Shown: piece by piece, positions 14,390 through 22,995 of the stretch
How the letters are laid out: each line of letters opens with the position of its first letter
Position numbering within the stretch: position 1 is the stretch's first letter
NCBI GenBank assembly: GCA_027485045.1
Contig: JAIXRU010000117.1
Coordinates: forward strand, 1-32,972
Source of the DNA: Opitutaceae bacterium
Lineage (GTDB): Bacteria > Verrucomicrobiota > Verrucomicrobiia > Opitutales > Opitutaceae
Reading direction: 5' to 3'
DNA: 32,972 nucleotides
The notes under the pieces: generated by a model
Told to the model about the DNA's origin: nothing
The model's input: only the letters and a program-made list of their open reading frames with translations
The model's database searches: none
Made by a program: the position numbers and the translations under genes

Positions 14390-16710
14390 CGCTCCACCGC
14401 CTCCTGACGTGTCACTCGCAGCACGGCCAGACTCGCCACCAACACCAAGCCGAACAACACCACCGCGATCGCCGAGGCCCGCCCCGCCTGGAACTCGTTA
14501 AAAAGCGCACCCACCATAAAGGTCCCGAGCGTATGCGTTCCCGCCGCCGGATCCTGCGCGGTAAGCAACCAGACCAACTCAAAAGCATTCAACCCGCCGA
14601 TTACGAGAAACACCGCCGACACCACCAAGACCTCACGGATCAAGGGCACTGTAATGGTGAAAAATTGCCGCGTCGCCGAAGCCCCATCCAGCTCCGCCGC
14701 CTCATAAAGCTCCTCTGGCACGCCCTGCATCGCCGCCAGATACAGCACCAGATTAAACCCGCACGCCATCCACAGATAAATCGGCACCAGCGACCAATAA
14801 AGATTGGCCTGCGCCAGCCAGGCATAGCCGGCAAAGCCCTTCAACCCCGCCGCCACCAGCGCCGCATTAATAAACCCACTGGTCGGCTCGTAGGCCGCCA
14901 GCCAGATCAAAGCCGCGGCGATCCCGCCCAGTAAGTTGGGAAACAACAATACGACCCGAAACACTCCCGCACCCGGCCCTCCGCGATGAATAAACGCCGC
15001 CATGCCCAAGGCCACCGGCACCACCACCAAAGGCGGCACCAGCATCAAAAACAGGTTGTTGCCCAACGCGGACCAGAACACATCGCTCTCCAGCAGCAGC
15101 CAGCGGAAGTTAAACAAACCCGCCCAACGCATCTCGCCAAAACCATCCCAGCGCACCAAGGACCACCCGAACGCCGCCAAGCCCGGCAACAAAACAAACG
15201 CGGCGTAGATACCCAAGGCCGGCCCCACAAACCCCGCCCCGAAATCGTTGCGCAGACGTCCCAGCCGACTCGTCGCCGCACCCGCTTCCTCTTGCGCGCC
15301 TTTACGTCGCCGGCGCGGCCAGACCATCCACGCCACCACCGCCGCCACCAAAATCCCCAGCCCGGCAGCCTTTCCCGCGTGACGCACCGTCACATGATCC
15401 GGGTCTTGCATCCTCCGTCGCTCGACTTCCGCCGCCGCCTCCAAACGCGTGCCGAACTCCGCCGCTCCGATACGCCCCGTCATTAACTGATATCGCAAAT
15501 CCGTGAGCGCCTGCGAAAGCGTGGCCTGCGCGGCCGATGCCGCCGCCGGCGCCGCATCGAAGGCCCCCGGACTGCGCTCAAGCAAAGCCGCTGTATCCGC
15601 CATGCGCGCCGAATAATCCCCCACCTTTGCCGCCACCAAGGCCACCGGAGCATCCGCCTGACTGGCAAACCGTCGCGCGCGTTCCCGTGAGGTGAGATAC
15701 CGGAAAAAATCTATCGTCGCCCGTTCCTTCGCCGCATCACCACTCTTGAATAAAAAATAATACCCGCTCTGTGCCTGAACCGTATCCGGTAAACTGATGC
15801 CGTCGGCAAAAACCGGCAGATTCATCGCACCCAGCTCAAAATCCGGCGGCAGCTTGCCCCGCATTTCATTGGCAAACCAGGATGCCGAAAGCGTCATCGC
15901 CGCCTTGCCCTCGATGAACGTCTGTTGCGCCGCCGTATGTGTCATGCCTTCCCAGCCCCGCACCAGATAACGAGTCGCCACCCGTTGCAGCACCTCCGCC
16001 GCCCGCACGAAACGGGGATCCGAACGCGCCCCGGGGGCCAGCGCATGATACGCGTTGTAGCCTTCGTCACCCGCCAGATTGTAAAACGCCGCGCGCAGAA
16101 TCGCGTCTCCATAACGCATCGTAACTCCCGGCAGAGAAAGCGGAGTCACACCCGCCGCCTGCATCGCATCACAGAGACGGAAAAACTCGTCCCAAGTGCG
16201 CGGCACCGACCAGCCGTGCCGCCGGAAGAGCGCTTTATCATAAAAGATAGTCCACACCGCGTGAGCAAACGGCAGGCCATAAACCGCTCCCGCTCCGTTA
16301 CTACGCCACCGGTCCAGCACCCCGGGCCGGAAGGTATCGCGCCAGCGCGCATCTCCCTCCCAATTCGGTCCGTCCAACTCGGGCGCGAGGTCGAGGATTT
16401 TGCCCGCTTCGATCAGGCGGGGATAAAGCAAAACGGCATCCGTCGCATCCGGCGGATCGCCTGCCATTACGCGGATGCGCACCCGATCATTAATGCGCGG
16501 GTCGCCATACAGGCGCACTTCCACCCCGGGACGCAGTTTTTCAAACGCCCGCGCCGTCTCCTCAAAAAACTCCGCGCCATAGCCAGCAACCAAAACCGGT
16601 ATATCCACCACCACGCACGGCCCCGCCACAGCCTTTGCCTCCGTCGTCGCAGTCTGGCCACGCAGCCATCCACAGCACCAACAGCACAGAATAAAACAGA
16701 TCAGTCGCAT
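14386..16710 (-). CDS. Fused solute-binding protein and MalF-like ABC permease
   Basis: One open frame encodes two parts of an importer. From the ATG at 16710 (774 residues) there is a signal sequence (MRLICFILCCWCCGWL). A family 1 type extracellular sugar-binding domain follows (about 30 to 430; motifs VYGLPFAHAVWTIFYDKALF and FIEGKAAMTLSASWF). A membrane helix comes next (about 446 to 464, LGILVAAVVAWMVW), then the basic cluster RRRRK. After that is a complete MalF-like permease with about six helices and the EAA loop YEAAELDGASATRQFFTITV (about 671 to 690). The basic cluster after the extra helix fits an out-to-in crossing, leaving the binding domain outside and the permease in its normal orientation. 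A GTG at 16791 would extend the protein by 27 residues but hide the signal sequence. Fusions of binding protein and permease are known in other importers such as GlnP; in the MalF class they are uncommon. Confidence 0.88.
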   Translation of the reverse strand: MRLICFILCCWCCGWLRGQTATTEAKAVAGPCVVVDIPVLVAGYGAEFFEETARAFEKLRPGVEVRLYGDPRINDRVRIRVMAGDPPDATDAVLLYPRLIEAGKILDLAPELDGPNWEGDARWRDTFRPGVLDRWRSNGAGAVYGLPFAHAVWTIFYDKALFRRHGWSVPRTWDEFFRLCDAMQAAGVTPLSLPGVTMRYGDAILRAAFYNLAGDEGYNAYHALAPGARSDPRFVRAAEVLQRVATRYLVRGWEGMTHTAAQQTFIEGKAAMTLSASWFANEMRGKLPPDFELGAMNLPVFADGISLPDTVQAQSGYYFLFKSGDAAKERATIDFFRYLTSRERARRFASQADAPVALVAAKVGDYSARMADTAALLERSPGAFDAAPAAASAAQATLSQALTDLRYQLMTGRIGAAEFGTRLEAAAEVERRRMQDPDHVTVRHAGKAAGLGILVAAVVAWMVWPRRRRKGAQEEAGAATSRLGRLRNDFGAGFVGPALGIYAAFVLLPGLAAFGWSLVRWDGFGEMRWAGLFNFRWLLLESDVFWSALGNNLFLMLVPPLVVVPVALGMAAFIHRGGPGAGVFRVVLLFPNLLGGIAAALIWLAAYEPTSGFINAALVAAGLKGFAGYAWLAQANLYWSLVPIYLWMACGFNLVLYLAAMQGVPEELYEAAELDGASATRQFFTITVPLIREVLVVSAVFLVIGGLNAFELVWLLTAQDPAAGTHTLGTFMVGALFNEFQAGRASAIAVVLFGLVLVASLAVLRVTRQEAVER

Positions 16711-16891
16711 GGATGATTTCTGCTCAAACCGTGGCGTCCGCGCCCCAGCTCTCGCAACCCTCAATCCCGCCTCGAAGCAGGCTTTTGGCACCTATCCGGT
16801 TTGTGGAGTTATCCCGCCTTTACCTTCCTGCCTGCAACCCGGAGCTCGCGTCATGATTTTGTAACCTCCCCTCCAAGGCTTAAGCTTTCTT

Positions 16892-16907
16892 CGGCACCAG
16901 ACCTGCG
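16892..16907 (+). promoter_or_regulatory. Possible sigma54-type promoter of eutBC
   Basis: CGGCAC then CTGCG places GG (16893-16894) and GC (16905-16906) exactly 10 bases apart, as in -24/-12 promoters (TGGCAC-N5-TTGC). It lies 25 bp before the eutB start. Two consensus positions are changed and no activator site or sigma54 activator gene is visible, so the match may be chance. Confidence 0.25.
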
Positions 16908-16931
16908 ACATCGCTGACGTCGCTTCGCACC

Positions 16932-18311
16932 ATGTCCGCCGTTTACGCCACCACTCTGGGCCGCAACCGCCATACCTTTGCCTCCCTACGCGAGCTCATG
17001 GGCAAGGCCACCCCGCGTCGTTCTGGCGATGAACTCGCCGGTCTGGCCGCCACATCCGCAGAGGAGCGTGCCGCCGCCCAGAGCTGCCTTGCCGACGTCC
17101 CGCTCGCCGAGTTTCTACGCACCCCGTTGATACCCTACGAAAGCGATGAGGTTACCCGCCTGATCATCGACACCCATGACCGGCAGGCTTTTGCCCCGGT
17201 AGCCAGCCTCACGGTCGGGCAATTTCGCGATTGGTTGCTACGCTACGAAACCGACGATGCCACCCTCGCCGCCCTCGCCCCCGGTCTCACGCCCGAAATG
17301 GTCGCGGCCGTCTCCAAACTCATGGGCAACCAGGATCTGATTCTGGTCGCCGCCAAACGCCGGGTGCACACCGCTTTTCGCAATACCCTCGGCATGGCTG
17401 GCCGGCTCTCCGTTCGTCTCCAACCCAATCATCCTACCGACGATCCACACGGTATCGCCGCCTCCATCTTGGATGGCCTGCTCTACGGCTGCGGCGATGC
17501 CGTCATCGGAATCAATCCCGCCACCGATAGCGTCCTGGCGGTGGAAACCCTGCTGCGCCTGCTCGATGATTTGATCCAGCGCTACGCGATTCCCACCCAG
17601 TCCTGTGTGCTCGCGCACATCACGACTACCCTCGAAGCGATGCGACGCGGCGCACCGGTGGACCTGGTTTTTCAATCCATCGCCGGAACCCAGGCCGCCA
17701 ACCAGAGCTTTGGCGTTTCACTCGCTTTGTTGGCCGAGGCCCAGGCCGCCGCGCTGGAACTTCGTCGGGGCACCGTGGGCGACAACGTCATGTACTTCGA
17801 AACCGGGCAGGGCTCCTGCCTCTCAGCCGGAGCGCATCAGGGCGTGGATCAACAAACCTGTGAAGTGCGCGCCTACGCCGTGGCCCGCGCCTTTCGTCCC
17901 CTGTTAGTCAATACAGTGGTGGGCTTCATCGGCCCGGAATATCTCTACGACGGCAAACAGATCATTCGCGCCGGTCTGGAAGATCATTTTTGCGGCAAGC
18001 TGCTCGGCCTCCCCATGGGCTGTGATATCTGTCATACCAACCACGCCGAGGCCGATCAGGACGATATGGATACGCTGCTCACACTATTGGGCGTGGCCGG
18101 CTGTAATTTTATCATGGGCGTGCCCGGTGCCGACGACATCATGCTGGGCTACCAAAGCACCAGCTTCCACGACAGCCATTACCTTCGCCAGGTGCTCGGC
18201 TTGCGTCCCGCCCCCGAGTTTGAAGCCTGGCTCGAAGCCATGCGCATCGTTACCGGTGGTCGCCAGCTCCTTCCCGTAACGGCCGATCATACGATACTGG
18301 CCCGTATCTAA
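16932..18311 (+). CDS. eutB: Ethanolamine ammonia-lyase heavy chain EutB
   Basis: EutB is the catalytic large subunit of the adenosylcobalamin-dependent enzyme that splits ethanolamine into acetaldehyde and ammonia. The 459-residue protein is of normal length and carries the expected conserved blocks: YESDEVTRLIIDTHD, LSVRLQPNHPTDDP, DAVIGINPATDS, MYFETGQGSCLSAGAHQG, LGLPMGCDICHTNHAEADQ and the C-terminal GVPGADDIMLGYQSTSFHD. The barrel residues that bind ethanolamine are in these blocks. EutC follows after 38 bp. No eutA reactivase, shell protein, EutE dehydrogenase or transporter gene is in the window. No cobalamin riboswitch is visible in the 140-bp leader region. Confidence 0.96.
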   Translation: MSAVYATTLGRNRHTFASLRELMGKATPRRSGDELAGLAATSAEERAAAQSCLADVPLAEFLRTPLIPYESDEVTRLIIDTHDRQAFAPVASLTVGQFRDWLLRYETDDATLAALAPGLTPEMVAAVSKLMGNQDLILVAAKRRVHTAFRNTLGMAGRLSVRLQPNHPTDDPHGIAASILDGLLYGCGDAVIGINPATDSVLAVETLLRLLDDLIQRYAIPTQSCVLAHITTTLEAMRRGAPVDLVFQSIAGTQAANQSFGVSLALLAEAQAAALELRRGTVGDNVMYFETGQGSCLSAGAHQGVDQQTCEVRAYAVARAFRPLLVNTVVGFIGPEYLYDGKQIIRAGLEDHFCGKLLGLPMGCDICHTNHAEADQDDMDTLLTLLGVAGCNFIMGVPGADDIMLGYQSTSFHDSHYLRQVLGLRPAPEFEAWLEAMRIVTGGRQLLPVTADHTILARI

Positions 18312-18349
18312 ACGCCTCGCAAAAAACCCTGCGACCGAGTCCCGCCCAA

Positions 18350-19138
18350 ATGTCTTTTTCGCTACCTGCACCTGATGCCGCCCGGGATCCTTGGCTGGCC
18401 CTGCAGCGCTTCACCACGGCGCGAATCGCCCTCGGGCGCTCGGGCGGCAGCCAGCGCACGGCTACCGTACTCGCTTTCAGAGCGGCCCACGCGCGAGCAC
18501 GCGATGCGGTGCAGGCTTCATTTTCCCCTACCACTCTTTGCGCTCAACTTGACGCTGCAAAGCTCCCCAACCTGGTCCTGAAATCCGCCGTAACTGACCG
18601 CCAAACCTACCTGCTGCGCCCGGACTTGGGCCGTAAGCTCTGCGCCGAATCACAGCGAAGCCTCGCGGACATAGCCGCTGCGCCGGATTATACCGCACCC
18701 GATATCGTCTTGATGATTTCGGACGGGCTCGCCGCCCAGGCAGCCGAAAACTACGCCCTCCCTACCTTGATCCCCTTGACCGAGGCCTTGCGCTCCTCCG
18801 GCTGGCGTATAGGTCCCGTGTGCATCGTCCCTTTCGCCAGAGTAAAAATCCAAGATGAAATCGGTGCTCTTCTGCGCGCGCGCTTTACGCTGCTCTTACT
18901 AGGCGAACGCCCCGGTCTAGGCTCACCGGATAGTCTCGGCGCTTACTTTACCGCGCGGCCAGCGGCGGAACGCACGGATGCCGACCGCAACTGCGTTTCT
19001 AATATTCGTGCCGCAGGATTATCGCCCGATCTCGCCGCGCGCAAACTCGCCTGGCTGCTCAATACTTCCCGGGAAACCGGTCAAAGCGGTGTCGCGCTCA
19101 AAGATACGCAACCCACAGAGGCCATCTCACCTCTCTAA
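18350..19138 (+). CDS. eutC: Ethanolamine ammonia-lyase light chain EutC
   Basis: The 262-residue small subunit completes the EutB-EutC complex and helps hold adenosylcobalamin. It has the family's N-terminal region with TTARIALGRSGG, the central DYTAPDIVLMISDGLAAQAAE, a CIVPFARVKIQDEIG stretch and LLLLGERPGLGSPDSLGAY, and it ends in AARKLAWLLNTSRETGQSGV, which matches the usual C-terminus. Length is somewhat below the roughly 295 residues of E. coli EutC. The distance and direction make it an operon partner of eutB. Confidence 0.94.
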   Translation: MSFSLPAPDAARDPWLALQRFTTARIALGRSGGSQRTATVLAFRAAHARARDAVQASFSPTTLCAQLDAAKLPNLVLKSAVTDRQTYLLRPDLGRKLCAESQRSLADIAAAPDYTAPDIVLMISDGLAAQAAENYALPTLIPLTEALRSSGWRIGPVCIVPFARVKIQDEIGALLRARFTLLLLGERPGLGSPDSLGAYFTARPAAERTDADRNCVSNIRAAGLSPDLAARKLAWLLNTSRETGQSGVALKDTQPTEAISPL

Positions 19139-19214
19139 ATCGCTCTAATCCGCAGCAAACCATCAACGCCACCAGCCTTGCCTTGTTTTAACCAGCACGC
19201 TTGCGTGCCCCCTT

Positions 19215-19568
19215 ATGTTTCAGGTCACATTTTCCGCCCAATCCTTGGGAGAGCTTAAAAAGCTCGATCCTTTGGCGCAGATGTCCGCCTTCGAACCGCT
19301 TGGTCATTTAAAACAAGAGGAACTTCTCCATCCTCGCGAGCCCTTGGGCCGTTTCGTCCGTGCAGGTAAGACACTCTACCGTCTGCGTGCCGGTGAGCTG
19401 CGCTTTTATTTCGAACTGCGTGGTGAAGCGGAGCTTCACGTGCTGTATATTTTGCACCATCATTCTCTGGAGGACTTTCTTCTTAGAAATCGTTTGCCCG
19501 TCAGCGAAGGGCAGTTGGTCGAGCAACATTCCAAATTCTGGAAATATCTAGAAACCCTTACCAAGTAA
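19215..19568 (+). CDS. RelE/ParE-like small protein without visible antitoxin
   Basis: The 117-residue protein has the sequence rhythm of the RelE/ParE fold: an N-terminal beta strand (VTFSAQS), two helices (LGELKKLDPLAQMSAFEPL), and then strands around GRFVRAGKTLYRLRAGELRFYFELRG and ELHVLYILHHHSL. In toxins these correspond to the R-x-G-x-Y-R-x-R region and the final V-L-x-I-x-H-R strand. No antitoxin-like gene is adjacent; it sits alone between eutC (76 bp) and pssA (48 bp). It may be a domesticated relative with a housekeeping role rather than an active toxin. The assignment rests on pattern only. Confidence 0.55.
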   Translation: MFQVTFSAQSLGELKKLDPLAQMSAFEPLGHLKQEELLHPREPLGRFVRAGKTLYRLRAGELRFYFELRGEAELHVLYILHHHSLEDFLLRNRLPVSEGQLVEQHSKFWKYLETLTK

Positions 19569-19616
19569 GCGTTTTCATTAGCAGTTATGCTCAGTTTCAC
19601 ATCCTTCTAAAATCAC

Positions 19617-20522
19617 ATGCCCGCTTCGCAACGTCCGCCCTTGTTAGACGATGATTACGAGCCACCGCTCGATACGGCTACCGCCAGCCGGATTTACTTT
19701 CTGCCCAACTTGATGACCGCGGGTAATCTGTTCTGCGGGTTCGTTGCTGTTATCATGTGTATCCAAGCACATTATGCGATGCGTGGTTCAGATATGATCA
19801 CAGCGGAGGCGGCGGATCTTTTTCGTCGTGCGGTGTGGTTGATATTTGGAGCCATGGCGTTTGATGCCTTGGATGGCAGACTCGCTCGCATGGGCGGCAA
19901 AGAATCCCTCTTCGGAGCTGAGTTTGATTCCCTAGCCGACATCGTTTCCTTCGGTCTGGCGCCAGCCTTGATGGTGTTTTTCCTGATTCTGTCACCGACC
20001 CAAGGCTATCCGCATTTTCGGGAAATTGGGTGGCTTTTAGGTTTCATCTATTTGCTCTGCGCAGCGATCCGTCTCGCGCGTTTTAATGTCATTACCCACC
20101 CCTTGCTTCAAAAACCAGGCGTGCGTTCCAACAAGGATTTCCTGGGCTTACCCGTCCCTGCCGCCGCCGGAACGGTGGCCGCCTTGGTTTTATTTTTGCT
20201 TAATCTAGCCGAACACGAACGGGATCTACAGCGCTGGGCCTTGGTTTTACCGGTTCTAATGCTTTTGATCGCTTTTTTGATGGTCAGCACCGTGCGCTAC
20301 CCGAGTGGCAAACAGATCGACATGCAGACGAAAACAAAACTGACCACTTTGATCCTTTATGTCGTTTGTGGAGCCGCAGCCGTAGTTTACAAAGAATTCG
20401 GAATCCTTGCGTGCTGCCTTGGTTACATTTTTTACGGTTTGTTTCGGCATTTTCGCAGACCTGCGTCAGTCACGGTAAATCCGTCGGATAATTCCCACCC
20501 TGACGATAAATCACCGCTGTGA
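19617..20522 (+). CDS. pssA: CDP-diacylglycerol-serine O-phosphatidyltransferase
   Basis: This inner-membrane enzyme makes phosphatidylserine from CDP-diacylglycerol and L-serine, the precursor of phosphatidylethanolamine. The 301-residue sequence contains the CDP-alcohol phosphotransferase motif: DALDGRLARMGG followed by GAEFDSLADIVSFG, which supplies the D-G-x2-A-R and D-x3-D metal and substrate ligands. About seven hydrophobic helices are visible. FLPNLMTAGNLFCGF near the N-terminus and RLARFNV after the second helix group are typical of the PssA type II family. A polar tail of about 20 residues ends the protein. It is 48 bp after the RelE-like gene. Confidence 0.93.
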   Translation: MPASQRPPLLDDDYEPPLDTATASRIYFLPNLMTAGNLFCGFVAVIMCIQAHYAMRGSDMITAEAADLFRRAVWLIFGAMAFDALDGRLARMGGKESLFGAEFDSLADIVSFGLAPALMVFFLILSPTQGYPHFREIGWLLGFIYLLCAAIRLARFNVITHPLLQKPGVRSNKDFLGLPVPAAAGTVAALVLFLLNLAEHERDLQRWALVLPVLMLLIAFLMVSTVRYPSGKQIDMQTKTKLTTLILYVVCGAAAVVYKEFGILACCLGYIFYGLFRHFRRPASVTVNPSDNSHPDDKSPL

Positions 20523-20869
20523 ATCGTTCGGTGAGTAAGTTTTCTTTGAACGACCAATAAGCTGAAGCTTGGGCACAAGACCCGCCTTGCCGGTTGGAAA
20601 CCAAACTTTATTCGCCTCGAATTTGACCCCGATTCTGAGAGGTAAACGAAGCCGGTTGTTTGAGTTATTCACCGCCTTTATGAAGATGACTGACTTATAT
20701 CTAAAGAGATAGAATACAGTAGAGTTTGTGCCCAACTGGCTTTTGTTCTTCGTGCTCCGCAATTTTACCCTTCCACTCGTTCGCCCGCCTTGCTCTTTCC
20801 TTCCAAGCCTTTTCTCTCCTTCAGTTTTACCGGCTCAACCCTGCCCACCCAAACGCCTCCGCACCTCCC
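20523..20869 (+). other. Intergenic region between pssA and dnaN (347 bp)
   Basis: No gene is supported here. The frame that runs into dnaN from 20726 is a non-conserved extension. The region has an AT-rich middle (about 20655-20725) and a pyrimidine-rich end before the dnaN ATG. One near-match to a DnaA box (TTATTCACC, 20665-20673) and a weaker one (TTATTCGCC, about 20609-20617) are visible, too few to call an origin. Confidence 0.5.
20686..20715 (+). promoter_or_regulatory. Possible promoter of dnaN
   Basis: ATGACT (20686-20691) and TAGAAT (20710-20715) are separated by 18 bp and match the sigma70 elements at 4 of 6 and 5 of 6 positions. It would give a leader of about 150 nt before the dnaN ATG. 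Other hexamer pairs in this AT-rich stretch are possible. Confidence 0.3.
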
Positions 20870-21994
20870 ATGAAATTTAAGATCAATCGCGATCACTTTA
20901 GCCACGGCCTCGCCCAGGTGCTCAATGTTGTCGGCTCCAAGGCCACGATGCCCATTCTCAGCAACGTGCTCATCGAGGCGGAAAAAGACTGCATCACCCT
21001 GACCACTACAAATCTTGATCTGGGTATTCGCGCAAAGATCAAAGCCGAGGTTAAGGAAACGGGTTCGGTTACTTTGCCTGTTAAACGACTGGCTGGAATC
21101 GTGCGCGAATTGCCGCAGATCGACGTTTCTTTTGACGCAGCGCCTAATCACCAGGTGAAGCTTTCTTCCGGAGGCTCCATTTTTAAGATTATGGGTATAG
21201 GTAAAGAAGAGTTCCCGCCCCTGCCCGATTTTGGCGACGACAAGACCTTCACCTTGGACCAAGCCGAACTCATCGGCATGTTAAAGAGCGTCTCATACGC
21301 CCAATCCACCGACGAAACCCGTTACATTCTGAATGGCGTGTATTTTAATTTCCGCGACGGTAAGTTGTCTCTTGTCGCCACTGATGGACGGCGCCTCGCA
21401 TTGGTAAGCAAAGAAATTGAAGTTCCCGCCGAAAAAGCCGGTTCCATCATTCTTCCGGCCAAAACCGTTAATGAGCTGCTTCGCATGTTGGATAAGGGAG
21501 AGAAACTCAAAGTTTCGTTCAACGAACGCAGGGCTTCTTTCCAAATCAATGCGGATAATCCTGAAACCGGCTTGGTTGAGTCCGTTTACCTTTATAGCAA
21601 AGTGGTCGAAGGTAACTACCCTAATTATCAACAAGTTATTCCAAAAGAGACCCACCAGCGCATTAAGTTGGAGCGCGAATTGTTCGTCGAGTGTGTGCAT
21701 CGCGCGGCGCTTGTTTGTTCAGACAAGAGCAACTCGGTAAAACTCAAGCTCACCAGTAACCATTTGGAAGTTATCGCTAGCAGCCCGGATTTCGGCGAGG
21801 CACACGAGACGATGGCTATCGCTTACAGTGGCCCGGATCTACAGGTAGCCTTTAATCCTCAATTCATCATCGATCCTCTACGTGCGCTTACGAAGGACGA
21901 AATCTACTTTGAAATTAAAGACGAAGTTAGCCCCGGCGTTCTAAAAACCGATGCGAACTTCCTCTGCGTGGTGATGCCGGTGCGTATTAACTAA
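20870..21994 (+). CDS. dnaN: DNA polymerase III beta subunit (sliding clamp)
   Basis: The clamp encircles DNA and holds polymerase III and other repair proteins. The chosen ATG at 20870 gives 374 residues beginning [21 protein letters not shown], the normal start of the first of three clamp domains. The 48 residues upstream in the frame are not clamp-like. Family blocks include [57 protein letters not shown] with [11 protein letters not shown], and the C-terminal [11 protein letters not shown], which is the usual MPVR ending of the ligand-binding pocket. No dnaA or recF is adjacent. A strong terminator follows. Confidence 0.97.
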   Translation: MKFKINRDHFSHGLAQVLNVVGSKATMPILSNVLIEAEKDCITLTTTNLDLGIRAKIKAEVKETGSVTLPVKRLAGIVRELPQIDVSFDAAPNHQVKLSSGGSIFKIMGIGKEEFPPLPDFGDDKTFTLDQAELIGMLKSVSYAQSTDETRYILNGVYFNFRDGKLSLVATDGRRLALVSKEIEVPAEKAGSIILPAKTVNELLRMLDKGEKLKVSFNERRASFQINADNPETGLVESVYLYSKVVEGNYPNYQQVIPKETHQRIKLERELFVECVHRAALVCSDKSNSVKLKLTSNHLEVIASSPDFGEAHETMAIAYSGPDLQVAFNPQFIIDPLRALTKDEIYFEIKDEVSPGVLKTDANFLCVVMPVRIN

Positions 21995-22037
21995 CCGCAA
22001 ATCTTCAGTAAGTTTTTATCCAACGAGAAATCATTAG

Positions 22038-22076
22038 GCCGGGCCAAAACCCTCTGGTTTGGCCCGGCATTTTTTT
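22038..22076 (+). terminator. Rho-independent terminator of dnaN
   Basis: An 11-bp perfect stem, GCCGGGCCAAA (22038-22048) with TTTGGCCCGGC (22058-22068), has a 9-nt loop and is followed by A and seven T residues (22070-22076). It starts 43 bp after the dnaN stop and ends 14 bp before the next gene. Confidence 0.92.
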
Positions 22077-22090
22077 CTGAATACACACGC

Positions 22091-22972
22091 ATGCAGCCCG
22101 TATTTATTCTGATTCCCGCGATGTTGCTTTCGCTGGTGCTGCTGAAACTTCATCAACACTTTGGTTCTCCGTGGCTGGCGATGATCAATCGCTGGCTGCG
22201 TTGTTTGGTCATGGCGGGAAGTCTGGCTATGCTATCCCAACACTTTGACTTGGACGGGGCGCGCCCCTTTTGGGCATTGTTTGTGGTATTTTTGCTTTTC
22301 TGGATACTGCTAGATGGCGTTTATCGGTGGCTGGCTATTCATGCCATGAGTGTGAGTCCTTTGCCCCTGTTTCCCCGCTTCACAGAAAACAAGGCCGGAG
22401 ATGAATGGCCGGTACAGCGCCGGTTTCTGACTTTGCGCGACCAGTTGCGGACCGCGGGTTTTAAACAAGTGCAGGCGCTGCGCTCCGAAGTCGCACCGGG
22501 GATTTATGTGCGGGTCTCGATTTACCATGACGCAAATCAACAAACGCGTTTGCAGGTAAGCTTTCTACCGCAACCCGGAGCGGGCGTGTTGTCCTGTTTG
22601 CAATTCTCGAGCTGCACCACGGACGGACGGCGTTTGGTGACGGATAATCACCACCTGCCCTTTGCAGGCTTTTATCCGGAGACCTGGCGGGTGGAGCGCA
22701 AGCCGCGCACGCGTCGCTTTAAGACCCTTTTGGCACACCATCGAGCCCGAGCCTTTGCCGTCGGCGAAAAGCTGGTTCCTTGGGCAAGCGTGCCTTTGGC
22801 GGATCTTAATGCGCAGCAAACGGAGCTGGAACGACTCAACACCGACCTAGGCTTTTTACTGCCCGCAACCTTACATGAAGAGCACGGCCGTATCAGTCAT
22901 GAAGGTCGGTATCGCGTGTGGAAAGAAATGCTGTCGCTCGATTATCTGGGCCGGGCGATGCGCTACGAGTGA
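22091..22972 (+). CDS. Membrane protein of unknown function
   Basis: I do not recognise this 293-residue protein. It starts with three hydrophobic segments (about 1-20, 36-52 and 59-83). A soluble C-terminal part of about 200 residues follows, with mixed strands and helices (for example YVRVSIYHDANQQTRLQVSF and GRRLVTDNHHLPFAGFYPET) and no known catalytic motif. With the N-terminus in the membrane, the bulk is probably cytoplasmic: basic residues flank it. It follows the dnaN terminator by 14 bp, so it must have its own promoter within the terminator region or depend on read-through. It converges with the minus-strand pair that begins at 22996. Confidence 0.7.
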   Translation: MQPVFILIPAMLLSLVLLKLHQHFGSPWLAMINRWLRCLVMAGSLAMLSQHFDLDGARPFWALFVVFLLFWILLDGVYRWLAIHAMSVSPLPLFPRFTENKAGDEWPVQRRFLTLRDQLRTAGFKQVQALRSEVAPGIYVRVSIYHDANQQTRLQVSFLPQPGAGVLSCLQFSSCTTDGRRLVTDNHHLPFAGFYPETWRVERKPRTRRFKTLLAHHRARAFAVGEKLVPWASVPLADLNAQQTELERLNTDLGFLLPATLHEEHGRISHEGRYRVWKEMLSLDYLGRAMRYE

Positions 22973-22995
22973 TTAGATCGCGCAGTGATGTCCGG

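Noticed and set aside
16792-16931. Cobalamin riboswitch upstream of eutB
   Set aside because: The region is too short and no B12-box-like sequence is visible.
20523-20869. Replication origin upstream of dnaN
   Set aside because: Only one one-mismatch DnaA box and one weaker match are visible; a cluster would be expected.
20726-20869. Extended dnaN start 48 codons upstream
   Set aside because: The extra residues are pyrimidine-tract-derived (Ser, Phe, Leu, Pro-rich) and unlike any clamp N-terminus.
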